Assembly: GCA_018433975.1 (NCBI GenBank)
Contig: JAHDQE010000003.1
Location: 1-58,590 of the forward strand
DNA from: Ornatilinea sp.
GTDB lineage: Bacteria; Chloroflexota; Anaerolineae; Anaerolineales; Anaerolineaceae
DNA length: 58,590 nt
Reading direction: 5' to 3'
Shown: one piece after another, positions 33,954 to 41,302 of the stretch
Position numbering within the stretch: the first letter of the stretch is position 1
How the letters are laid out: every line of letters begins with the position of its first letter
Program-made: the position numbers and the translations under genes
The notes under the pieces: generated by a model
The model's database searches: none
Seen by the model: only the letters and a program-made list of their open reading frames with translations
Told to the model about the DNA's origin: nothing

Positions 33954-34466
33954 ATGGCGACAAGGTCCAATCGCAAGAGAAAAGAAATTTCTACAGGCAG
34001 GTTGGGGGTATCTGAGACGGACCTGTATAAGAAATATCCCCCTTCGGAACCCTGCACCTGCGCTGTTTGCCGGATCTATTGCCAGAGACCGGGGTGGTGG
34101 ACGGTTGAACAGGCGGTCGAAGCCATTTCTGCAGGTCTGGCTTTCCGGATGATGCTCGAAATTGCCCCTGAGCTGACCTTTGGCGTGCTTTCCCCGGCTT
34201 TTAAAGGATGCGAAGCCGGTTTTGCAGATTACAATAAAGCATTGAATGGCTGTACTTTCCTCAAGGATGAACGCTGCGAGTTATTCGGCTCCGGCTACCA
34301 ACCGCTGGAATGCCGCTACTGCCACCATGACCGCCCGGGGATGGGAAAGGTCTGTCACTCGGACCTCGAAAGAAACTGGAACACACCGGAAGGTGTTTCC
34401 CTGGTGGTGAGATGGTGCAAAATGACCGGTTTGTGGAAAAAAATCATCCACCCGATGGGGAGGTGA
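33954..34466 (+). CDS. Cysteine-cluster protein (YkgJ-like)
   Basis: 170 residues with a basic N-terminus and ten cysteines. A first cluster reads CTCAVCRIYC (about residues 34-43). A second set lies in KGCEAGF, GCTFLKDERCELF, LECRYCHHD and KVCHSDLE. The pattern C-TFL---CELF----P-ECR-CHH resembles zinc/iron-chelating YkgJ-type proteins. It probably binds an Fe-S cluster or zinc. Substrate and partners are unknown. No clear ribosome-binding site precedes the ATG. It lies 52 bases after the AlkD-like gene on the same strand. Confidence 0.65.
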   Translation: MATRSNRKRKEISTGRLGVSETDLYKKYPPSEPCTCAVCRIYCQRPGWWTVEQAVEAISAGLAFRMMLEIAPELTFGVLSPAFKGCEAGFADYNKALNGCTFLKDERCELFGSGYQPLECRYCHHDRPGMGKVCHSDLERNWNTPEGVSLVVRWCKMTGLWKKIIHPMGR

Positions 34467-34642
34467 TCTTCTCATTGCAAGAAATCCGATATTAAAATTA
34501 CACCTCTGACAATCCTTCCGCTATAGATATTGGCCTACCTTTTAGACATCAAACCTATTTTGGAAACATGCCTGGCGTTACAAAAAAACCGCAATTTTCC
34601 TGTTTTGCTCGAACATTGAATATTAAAAAGGAGAATTTTAAT

Positions 34643-36073
34643 ATGGGCACTCTGTTACTGGAGAATATCGACACGCTTGCAACTTTTAATGAACAGCGGC
34701 ATGTGCTTAAAAATGCCTGGATTTTCATCAAAGATAGCCAGATTGAAGCGGTTGGAACGGGTAAATACCGCGGCGAAGAGGCGGACCGGCGGATGAACCT
34801 GGATGGATATGTTGTCTTGCCGGGTCTGGTTAATCTTCACCACCATTTTTACCAGGCTCTGCTTAAGAATATTCCCAGTTTACAGGATGTCTCACTCTTT
34901 CGCTGGCTGCACGATATGCATTATCTGATGAGGGAATTTCGGGATGAAGATCTGGAGATTGCCAGCCGCATCAGTATATCCGAATTGTTGCTTTCCGGCT
35001 GCACAACAACAGTGAATCATAGTTATCTGCGGGTCAATGATATGCGGCATGACACCGAGATCCGGGTGGCCCAGGAAATGGGCATCCGATTCCATCTGGC
35101 GCGCGGCAGCCATTCGAAGGAAAAGGGTGATGACAGTACCCTCCCGGACTTTTTGGCGGATGATGTTGATGAAGTTCTGGCGGATACAGAACGCCTCATC
35201 AAGACGTATCATCAGGCGGATTACGGAGGTATGGTTCGCATTGCTAATGCACCCAGCACTTTGTTCGGTGTTTCGGACCGCCTGTGGATTGAGAGTATTG
35301 AACTGGCTCGCAAATACGGGATCAGCAGCCATACCCACATGGCAGAAGCCCCGGATGAAGAACGCTTTGTGCTGGAAAGATACGGCAAACGTTCGGTTGA
35401 GCGGGCTGAAGAATTGGGTTGGGTGGGACCTGATGTGTGGTATGCACATGCAACCATGTTGGATGAAAGGGAAAAAGCGATTATCCAACGTACGGGAACC
35501 GGGATATGCAATTGTCCAAATTCTAATATGTACACGGCTGCAAAAGTGTGTGAAGTTGCGCCAATGTTGAAGGCCGGCGGATTCAAGATCGGAATCGGAG
35601 TGGATGGCAGCGCTGCCAATAATTCCTCTCACCTGCTGCGTGAAACACGCAATGCTTTGCTGATGCAGCGCGCCTTTTTTGGAGCGGATGCCATGTCCCC
35701 CAGCCAGGCTCTGGAGATCGCAATCCTCGGCGGGGCTCAAGTTTTACAGCGCCAGGATATTGGGGTCATCGCACCGGGTAAGGCTGCCGATATCATCGGT
35801 GTCGATTTTGAAAAATTATCCTTCGCCGGTGGTATACATGATCCGGTGGCCGGACTGGTTTTATGTGAGGTCGACCGGGTTGATCTCTCGATCGTCAATG
35901 GCAGAATCTGTGTGGAAAATGGAGAACTGATTGGTGTAGATACCCTCTCGCTTGTCCGGCGTGCTAACCAGCATGCTCGCAATTTGATGCACAGAACTGA
36001 AAAAAATTCCAATGTTTCTATCAGCGCGCCGGTTTGGCGACGCGCTTATCCATACGATGAAATGAAGGATTGA
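34643..36073 (+). CDS. Amidohydrolase, 8-oxoguanine deaminase / hydroxydechloroatrazine hydrolase-like
   Basis: A 476-residue amidohydrolase-superfamily enzyme. Metal-binding landmarks are LPGLVNLHHHFYQALLKN (near residue 65), SHTHMAEAPDEE, YAHATMLDERE, and the final Asp in IGVDGSAANNSSHLLRETRN. The beta-sandwich parts flank the barrel (GKAADIIGVDFEKL). The combination HHHFYQ and GVDGSA-N-SSH is characteristic of 8-oxoguanine deaminases and AtzB-like enzymes, which deaminate or hydrolyse purine- or triazine-like rings. The ATG at 34643 has AAAGGAG upstream; the longer frame from 34568 does not. The substrate is inferred from family resemblance only. Confidence 0.82.
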   Translation: MGTLLLENIDTLATFNEQRHVLKNAWIFIKDSQIEAVGTGKYRGEEADRRMNLDGYVVLPGLVNLHHHFYQALLKNIPSLQDVSLFRWLHDMHYLMREFRDEDLEIASRISISELLLSGCTTTVNHSYLRVNDMRHDTEIRVAQEMGIRFHLARGSHSKEKGDDSTLPDFLADDVDEVLADTERLIKTYHQADYGGMVRIANAPSTLFGVSDRLWIESIELARKYGISSHTHMAEAPDEERFVLERYGKRSVERAEELGWVGPDVWYAHATMLDEREKAIIQRTGTGICNCPNSNMYTAAKVCEVAPMLKAGGFKIGIGVDGSAANNSSHLLRETRNALLMQRAFFGADAMSPSQALEIAILGGAQVLQRQDIGVIAPGKAADIIGVDFEKLSFAGGIHDPVAGLVLCEVDRVDLSIVNGRICVENGELIGVDTLSLVRRANQHARNLMHRTEKNSNVSISAPVWRRAYPYDEMKD

Positions 36074-36102
36074 GCACCGGACTGAAGGAGAATCTGAACA
36101 CA

Positions 36103-36630
36103 ATGAGCACCTATCAACCCGGACAGCGATTGAAAGCCTGGGTGCACCCGGGGGCGGAGGCGCGGGAATCCCCGATGGGAGGGCAGGGGTTGTTCGCCTG
36201 CCAGTTCATCCCGGCAGGCGAAGCGGTGCTCCGCTGGGGCGGAGTGGTCTACCGGCGGGAGGAAATCCTGGCCGGGAAAGCCAACCCCGAGTCAATCGCG
36301 GTGTTGGCGGAGAATCTGTACCTGGCCGACCCGGCCAACGAGCCGCTGCCGGAGGATTACCCGCTCAACCATTCCTGCGATCCCAACCTGTGGATGGCGG
36401 ATGCGGTGACCCTGACAGCCCGGCGGAATATTGCCCCGGACGAGGAACTGACGGCGGATTACGCGCTGTGGCTGTATGAGGTAGATTGGGTGCTGGAGCC
36501 GTGTTGCTGCGGGAGCCGACTGTGCCGCGGGAGGGTGAGCGGCACGGACTGGATGCTGCCGGGGCTGCAAGCCCGGTATGCAGGGCATTTCACACCGTGG
36601 ATCAATGAACTGATTGAGAGGCAGGCCTGA
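36103..36630 (+). CDS. SET-domain protein
   Basis: A 175-residue SET-domain protein, a putative lysine methyltransferase. It shows GGQGLFACQFIPAGEAVLRW at the start of the domain (about residues 26-45), the catalytic-core motif NHSCDPNLW (about 98-106), DEELTADYALW, and a post-SET-like cysteine set CCCGSRLCRG. Length is minimal but complete. Bacterial SET proteins may modify ribosomal or DNA-binding proteins. No histone-like neighbour is present. AAGGAG lies upstream of the ATG at 36103. It starts 29 bases after the amidohydrolase stop, so co-transcription is likely. Confidence 0.85.
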   Translation: MSTYQPGQRLKAWVHPGAEARESPMGGQGLFACQFIPAGEAVLRWGGVVYRREEILAGKANPESIAVLAENLYLADPANEPLPEDYPLNHSCDPNLWMADAVTLTARRNIAPDEELTADYALWLYEVDWVLEPCCCGSRLCRGRVSGTDWMLPGLQARYAGHFTPWINELIERQA

Positions 36631-36749
36631 GCGGTGAACAGGGTGCTGGTTATGTTCGTAGATAATCCATTTTTAATACCTTTCGCTGGTCCGTTCTACA
36701 GGATAAGCGAATGATGTTTTGGAATTTTGATAGGTTGTGAGATAAGCGG

Positions 36750-37328
36750 ATGGATCAAATTACGGTTTGGGTAAAAACGATTGCGGCTTTCTGGATGCTG
36801 ATGATGCTACTGGTTGCTTTACTGAGCCAGGGGTCCGGCAGCAATAACCGGTATGAAAGGAACAGCCGGTATTTCATCATGATCTCTATGTGCTGCGTTA
36901 TGCCGGCGATGCAGTTTATCACCTCCAATGATCTGGCAAAAGCAGGAAGGTACAGTCTGGGTTTTCCATCCCTTAATATCGCCGGAATCCTCTTGGCGCT
37001 GGCAGGCATGGGGTTCCATGTTGTGAGCATCGGGACGTTGAAGAAGCAGTGGTCCCCGAATGTGCGGTTTAATGAAGACCCTGTCTTAATTGAGAATGGA
37101 ATCTATCAATCCCTGCGGCACCCAATTTATGCCGCGGTATTGCTTGAGCTGCTAGGCTTCTGTATCGCCTTATCGAACTGGCTGTCATTCCTGCTGATCT
37201 TCCTTCCCAATCTGTTGACTTTCCTGTATCGAATCCATGTTGAAGAGCAGGCGTTGGTCAACGTCTTTGGAGAACAATATCTGAGCTACATGAGGCGCAC
37301 AAAGCGCTTCATTCCCGGGATATTTTGA
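36750..37328 (+). CDS. Isoprenylcysteine carboxyl methyltransferase family membrane protein
   Basis: A 192-residue polytopic membrane protein with about five hydrophobic segments. The C-terminal motif region LRHPIYAAVLLELLG and EEQALVNVFGEQYLSYMRRT (about residues 130-185) is the SAM-binding signature of the ICMT/PEMT-like family. Bacterial members methylate small or lipid substrates. The substrate here is unknown. The promoter is not evident in the 119 bases before it. Confidence 0.82.
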   Translation: MDQITVWVKTIAAFWMLMMLLVALLSQGSGSNNRYERNSRYFIMISMCCVMPAMQFITSNDLAKAGRYSLGFPSLNIAGILLALAGMGFHVVSIGTLKKQWSPNVRFNEDPVLIENGIYQSLRHPIYAAVLLELLGFCIALSNWLSFLLIFLPNLLTFLYRIHVEEQALVNVFGEQYLSYMRRTKRFIPGIF

Positions 37329-37381
37329 GGTGCGGGGTATGGGTCAGCATCTGACAGGATTGTCTTTTATCGGGGTCGACT

Positions 37382-38167
37382 GTGGATAATGTTCAAAGTT
37401 TTTCGCTTGATTCGGGACAATATGCCAGACACCGTCCCCGGTATCCGGACGGACTCTTTCTGTTTTTAAGTGCGGTTTCGGAACATCACGACCGCGCCTG
37501 GGATTGTGCCACCGGGAATGGGCAGGCAGCGGTTTCGTGCGCAAAATATTTTTCACGTGTTGAAGCAACCGATATCAGCGCCGAGCAAATTCAACACTGC
37601 ATGGTCCACCCCAGGGTGAATTACAGCGTCTGTCCCGCTGAACAGACCGCGTTTGATGATTCTTCGTTTGATCTGATCGTTGTGGCGCAGGCCATCCACT
37701 GGTTTAATCCGGAACATTTTTTCTGGGAAGCCGGGCGGGTGTTGAAACCCGGAGGAATCCTGGCCGTATGGGGATACGGCTTTCCGGAAGTTGAGCCTGA
37801 AATTGACGAGATCATCGCTAAAGATCTGATGAAGCCGATCGACCGGTTCTGGGCAGGCGGCAACCGGCAGGTAATGTCCGGCTATCGGGATCTGGTTCTC
37901 CCTTTTGACGAAGTCAACGTCCCGCAAACTTTTGCCGTGAGGGCAGAATGGGATTTGCAGCAGTTATCCGCCTACTTCCATACCTGGTCGGCGGTGAAAC
38001 GCTATTCGGCAGAACTTGGGCACGACCCGGTCAGCCCATTGGAGGAGAAATTGAAGACGGTCTGGAAGGAGCCGGGGCACACCCGATCCGTGCAGATGCC
38101 CTTGTTTCTAAAAGTTTGCCGAAAGCTTGCATACGAGAAGCCCGGGATAAACCGCCGGCGGGGCTGA
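37382..38167 (+). CDS. Class I SAM-dependent methyltransferase with altered C-terminus
   Basis: A 261-residue methyltransferase starting at GTG. Motif I is AWDCATGNGQAAVS (about residue 42), motif II VEATDIS, then the AEQTAFDDSSFDLIVVAQA segment and RVLKPGGILAVWGYG. It methylates an unidentified small molecule. The family-typical end MPLFLKVCRK is followed by 13 extra residues. Within them the frame enters a 44-base segment (38154-38197) identical to the end of the truncated YdeI-like gene at 39341. A short paralogous end, LKVCRKPA plus stop, survives at 41044. The C-terminus therefore looks rearranged, though the catalytic domain is intact. Confidence 0.8.
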   Translation: MDNVQSFSLDSGQYARHRPRYPDGLFLFLSAVSEHHDRAWDCATGNGQAAVSCAKYFSRVEATDISAEQIQHCMVHPRVNYSVCPAEQTAFDDSSFDLIVVAQAIHWFNPEHFFWEAGRVLKPGGILAVWGYGFPEVEPEIDEIIAKDLMKPIDRFWAGGNRQVMSGYRDLVLPFDEVNVPQTFAVRAEWDLQQLSAYFHTWSAVKRYSAELGHDPVSPLEEKLKTVWKEPGHTRSVQMPLFLKVCRKLAYEKPGINRRRG

Positions 38168-38197
38168 AAGCGCTTGGGATGGAGACGCAATAAGCTG
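38154..38197 (+). repeat. 44-base direct repeat, copy 1
   Basis: Identical over 44 bases to 39649-39692. It spans the last codons of the preceding methyltransferase and its stop at 38165-38167. In another frame it encodes PAGLKALGMETQ plus stop, exactly the end of the YdeI-like protein at 39341-39688. Confidence 0.9.
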
Positions 38198-38296
38198 CCC
38201 TGACAAGAGGGCGTGTGCTCAGCTTACCGGCGAGTAATACATACCATTAAGCAAGTACCTGTGGGTAAATGGACTTAAGACTTTTATGGAGATTTT

Positions 38297-39286
38297 ATGA
38301 GCTACATTCTTACTCACCCCGACGCTTTGATCCGTGTAGAAGAGGTCAACGGGAAGCGTGTGATTATGGTCGAACCAAAAAACGGCCTTTTTACTCCAGA
38401 AAAAAAGTGGGTAACAGATTATCCCCTTGAACTCATCGAACATGTGCTCCGCGTTAAGGGGCCAGCTTATCTCTGCGATGAAATCATGCGAGATGAAGAT
38501 CCTCGTTACGTCCAGCACTCTTTTCGTTGGGATATCTTGAGCTATATAGGGCAGGAAGATTTTGTCGGACGGCGCATGCTGGACTTTGGCTCGGGTAGCG
38601 GGGCATCCAGTATGGTGCTCGCCCGGATGTTTCCCGAAACCAGGGTGGTTGGCGTTGAGTTGGTACCTGAGTTTGTGGATCTTGCCCGACACCGGGCAGA
38701 GTTTTACAGGGTAAAAGACCATGTCAGTTTCCAACTCTCTCCGGATGCAAATAACTTACCTCCAGAGATCGGTGATTTTGATTACATCATATTCTCAGCC
38801 GTATACGAGCATTTGCTTCCAAAAGAACGCCAGGTAATTCTGCCGCTTCTTTGGAGACATTTGAATCAGGGCGGCGTTTTATTCCTTGATCAGACTCCTT
38901 ACCGCTGGTTCCCCATTGAAATGCATACGACGGGGCTACCGTTTATTAACTATCTGCCTGATCGTTTATCGCTCTATTACGCCCGTCGATTCTCACGGAG
39001 AGTGAATTCAGATGCATCATGGTCTGAATTACTGAGGAGGGGGATACATGGTGGTACTGTGCAAGAGGTCATGAAAATTTTAGATGGAGAAGAGAGAAAA
39101 GCTGAACTTATCAATCCATCAAAGCTCGGGGTAAAGGACCATATTGAACTTTGGTATCAGCTTTCAAGCACCACACGGAAGCCACTAACAAAGAAGCTTA
39201 TGATGTATGGATTTCGGGTAATTAAGGCGGTGACGGGTGTGACCATGATCCCTACTCTATCACTTGCTATCAGGAAAGTGTGTTGA
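38297..39286 (+). CDS. Class I SAM-dependent methyltransferase
   Basis: A 329-residue methyltransferase with motif I MLDFGSGSGASSMVLARMFP (about residues 95-114), motif II VVGVELVPEFVDLAR, acidic motif IGDFDYIIFSAVYEHLLP, and LLWRHLNQGGVLFLDQTPYR. The first 90 residues and the last 100 are outside the Rossmann core and may bind substrate; MHTTGLPFINYLPDRLSLYY resembles methyltransferases acting on glycans or lipids, but this is weak. GGAG lies a few bases before the ATG. The gene sits between the two copies of the 44-base direct repeat and may have been inserted there. Confidence 0.82.
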   Translation: MSYILTHPDALIRVEEVNGKRVIMVEPKNGLFTPEKKWVTDYPLELIEHVLRVKGPAYLCDEIMRDEDPRYVQHSFRWDILSYIGQEDFVGRRMLDFGSGSGASSMVLARMFPETRVVGVELVPEFVDLARHRAEFYRVKDHVSFQLSPDANNLPPEIGDFDYIIFSAVYEHLLPKERQVILPLLWRHLNQGGVLFLDQTPYRWFPIEMHTTGLPFINYLPDRLSLYYARRFSRRVNSDASWSELLRRGIHGGTVQEVMKILDGEERKAELINPSKLGVKDHIELWYQLSSTTRKPLTKKLMMYGFRVIKAVTGVTMIPTLSLAIRKVC

Positions 39287-39340
39287 GCTAAATATCTTGC
39301 TGTAGCAGTCGATAAACTGTCAGTCAGTGGAGAGATGACA

Positions 39341-39688
39341 ATGCTAAATGATATCCTCCCGATATTGGAATTTACCAGCGCACATGAACTCCGTGTGTGG
39401 CTGGAAAAACACCACAGTGACTCACGCGGCATCTGGGTTCGCATTTTTAAGAAGAGCTCCGGTATCCCCTCCGTCATGTTTGAAGAAGTGCTGGATGAAG
39501 GTTTATGCTTCGGCTGGAGCGAGAGCATGCGGCGTAAAGACAGCCCGGATGCTTATTTGCAGCGCTTCACTCCCCGCAAGACAAGGGGGACACAATCCCA
39601 ACGGAACCTTGAGCGGGTTCGTGTGCTCATTGAGACCGGTAAGATGATGCCGGCGGGGCTGAAAGCGCTTGGGATGGAGACGCAATAA
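39341..39688 (+). CDS. Truncated YdeI/OmpD-associated family protein
   Basis: 115 residues that match the N-terminal half of YdeI-family proteins: FTSAHELRVWLEKHHSDSRG, IWVRIFKKSSGIPSVMFEEV, DEGLCFGWSESMRRKDSPDA, YLQRFTPRKTRGTQSQRNLE, RVRVLIETGKMMPAGLKAL. Full-length members are usually nearer 190 residues and continue after this point. Here the frame stops inside the 44-base repeat shared with 38154-38197. The ATG at 39341 has GGAG at a better distance than the in-frame ATG at 39335. It is either a natural short form or a decaying gene cut at the repeat. Confidence 0.65.
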   Translation: MLNDILPILEFTSAHELRVWLEKHHSDSRGIWVRIFKKSSGIPSVMFEEVLDEGLCFGWSESMRRKDSPDAYLQRFTPRKTRGTQSQRNLERVRVLIETGKMMPAGLKALGMETQ

Positions 39689-39692
39689 GCTG
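39649..39692 (+). repeat. 44-base direct repeat, copy 2
   Basis: Identical to 38154-38197, 1495 bases away. It holds the last 13 codons and stop of the YdeI-like gene. The sequences outside the 44 bases do not match. Confidence 0.9.
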
Positions 39693-39720
39693 TTTGCTGC
39701 CGAATCTCCAGCCGGTTGAT

Positions 39721-40605
39721 TTGATTTTTTTGTGAAACAATTCGGAACAATTCCTTTCCCTGTAAAGCCGGTATATTTTTTCTCACGCCAAGCCGCTAAG
39801 ACCGCAAAGGTTTTTGTACAATGACGCTGGAGTGGCGGGCTGTTCCGGGGAGGCTAATGAATAAAGGGACGGGGAGGTTGCAGCGCCATCCCGCCAAAAG
39901 CGAGGGACGGTTCGCAACGACACTTTAAAGCCAGCGCCTCTTCCAGGGATTTGTTTTTTTTTGTGAAATAATTCGGAACAATTCCTTTCCTTGTAAAGCC
40001 AGTATATTTTTCTCACGCAAAGCCGCCAAGGCCGCAAAGGTTTAAATGCTTTATTGTTATTTATGATGATCGATTCACTCCATTTATCCTCCGAAATGAG
40101 GTGAGCGGTTTTAGGGAACCCGCAGCACCAACATAAAAAAAACGACTTTGATTTGTTTCTTTTGTGAAACAATTCGGAACTATTCCTTTCCCTGCAAAGC
40201 TGTAGATTTTTTCCCTCACAAAGACGCCAGCAAAGATTTAAAAAAATATTTCCTGGCGTGCCTTGCGCCCTGGCGTGAGGTTAAGGGTTTGTCTCAAAGT
40301 TACAGTGTCGCGCTCCCGAGAGGCCAGAGATTCTTCTCCTTCAGGTATCGTGTTGCCGTTGCCATAGTGAGGGGCTTGATTAATCTCACGCAACACTTGC
40401 ACCTGCCGCAAGTGCAGGTGAGCCGCTAAGACCGCAAAGGTTTTTACACAATGACGCTGGAGTGGCGGACTATCCCGGGGAAGTTCCTTAATAAAGGGGC
40501 GGGGAGGTTGCCACACCGTCCTGCCAAAAGCGCGGGACGGCTCGCAACGACACTTTAAAGCCAACGCCTCCTTTGGGGATTTGTTTTTTTTGTGAAACAA
40601 TTCCT
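39721..40605. repeat. Intergenic block of diverged interspersed repeats
   Basis: No credible gene in ~890 bases. A module with TTTTTGTGAAACAATTCGGA ... AATTCCTTTCC ... GTAAAGCC occurs at about 39721, 39951 and 40153, with a short form at 40581. Three of these are followed by variants of CTCACGCAAAGCCGC-AAG-CCGCAAAGG. A second, ~170-base module occurs at 39791-39960 and 40421-40590, 630 bases apart with no net indel and about 86% identical by hand count. The latter resembles the dispersed 'CGTTGCGAG ... CGTCATTGT' elements seen in many bacteria. Two alternative 7-bp hairpins overlap at 40394-40420. Confidence 0.8.
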
Positions 40606-40785
40606 TTAATCCGGTTCGAGGGGCAGGGCCCCGGTTTTTTTGGCGCGCTGCGATTCTTCCGTATAAATGGTGGGGTTACAGCGGGGGGAGTACATGCCGT
40701 GTTTGAGGGCGTTGGTGTTGCCGACGGGGGCGCCGCGGCGGCGTTTTGGGGAAAGGGGGGCAAAGGATGCGGTTTCCTGTTCCAA
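40606..40785 (-). CDS. Small protein with GAPVGNTNALKHG motif
   Basis: A 59-residue reading frame starting at TTG (40783-40785) with AGGAGG 7 bases upstream. The protein carries KRRRGAPVGNTNALKHGMYS (about residues 14-33), a basic motif common at the N-terminus of small bacterial and phage proteins, including some terminase small-subunit-like proteins, then TIYTEESQRAKKTGALPLEPD. It is probably a nucleic-acid-binding protein or the truncated head of a larger one. The stop codon lies inside a copy of the TTGTGAAACAATTCC repeat, so the repeat may have cut the gene. The exact ribosome-binding site supports translation. Confidence 0.6.
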   Translation of the reverse strand: MEQETASFAPLSPKRRRGAPVGNTNALKHGMYSPRCNPTIYTEESQRAKKTGALPLEPD

Positions 40786-40855
40786 GTGTTTTCCTCCTGT
40801 TTTGAGAGACCGAAAAGAGACAAATTATTATAGAACATAAATTCTATTAAGTCAA

Positions 40856-41020
40856 GGGCCAATTTTGAAAATTTAGGGATCGGGGCAGGGTTTTTCACCG
40901 CGAAAGATATTTATAAGAATTGTGGTGGATTTGGATAGTGGGTAGCAGTGGACGCCGAGTTGTTAGGTTTCGGCGCCGGGCATACACTGCTTTGTTTAAC
41001 ACTTTATGCCTCAACCCAAG
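40856..41020. repeat. Long interspersed repeat, copy 1
   Basis: About 165 bases starting GGGCCAATTTTGAAAA, through GTTTTTCACCGCGAAAGATA and TTTGGATAGTGGGTAGCAGT to TTTCGGCGCCGG and GCTTTGTTTAAC, ending in the REP-like dyad. It matches 44484-44655 along almost its full length, and its right-hand part matches 46612-46680. The rest of the gap up to the lipoprotein gene at 41303 holds a methyltransferase-end fragment (41026-41070) and no recognised gene. Confidence 0.85.
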
Positions 41021-41025
41021 CTACT

Positions 41026-41070
41026 GCTGAGTTGCAATTGCAACTAAAAGTATGCCGAAAGCCTGCATGA
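41026..41070 (+). pseudogene. 3'-end fragment of a SAM methyltransferase gene
   Basis: The frame reads AELQLQLKVCRKPA and then TGA. Positions 41044-41068 match 38108-38132, near the end of the methyltransferase at 37382, at 23 of 25 bases and in the same reading frame. It looks like the surviving tail of a paralogue cut by the long repeat to its left. It is short, so chance similarity is not fully excluded. Confidence 0.4.
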
Positions 41071-41302
41071 AAGGTGCTGTAGGTGCGTGGGTCGGACGGC
41101 TTTTTGGCGGTTTGCATTTGTAAGACCGGTGAAATATACTTAAAATGCTGTTTGTGGCGAATGGGAAGCGGGACGATTGCCTATTCTATGGCAATATCCT
41201 TCACGAGGTTGTTATACAGGATCATTGCGGGGTATCCAATAATTGGGCAGTTCCTTACAATCTATCCCGGTTGAAAACTTTGTGAACAAAATGGGCGGGT
41301 AT

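Noticed and set aside
39783..40172. Several minus-strand frames in the repeat block, some beginning MFHK
   Set aside because: They are translations of the repeat modules themselves. Their similar starts reflect the repeated DNA, not a protein family.
39721..40605. Possible CRISPR array
   Set aside because: The repeats are too long, diverged and irregularly spaced, and no cas gene is near. They are interspersed repeats.
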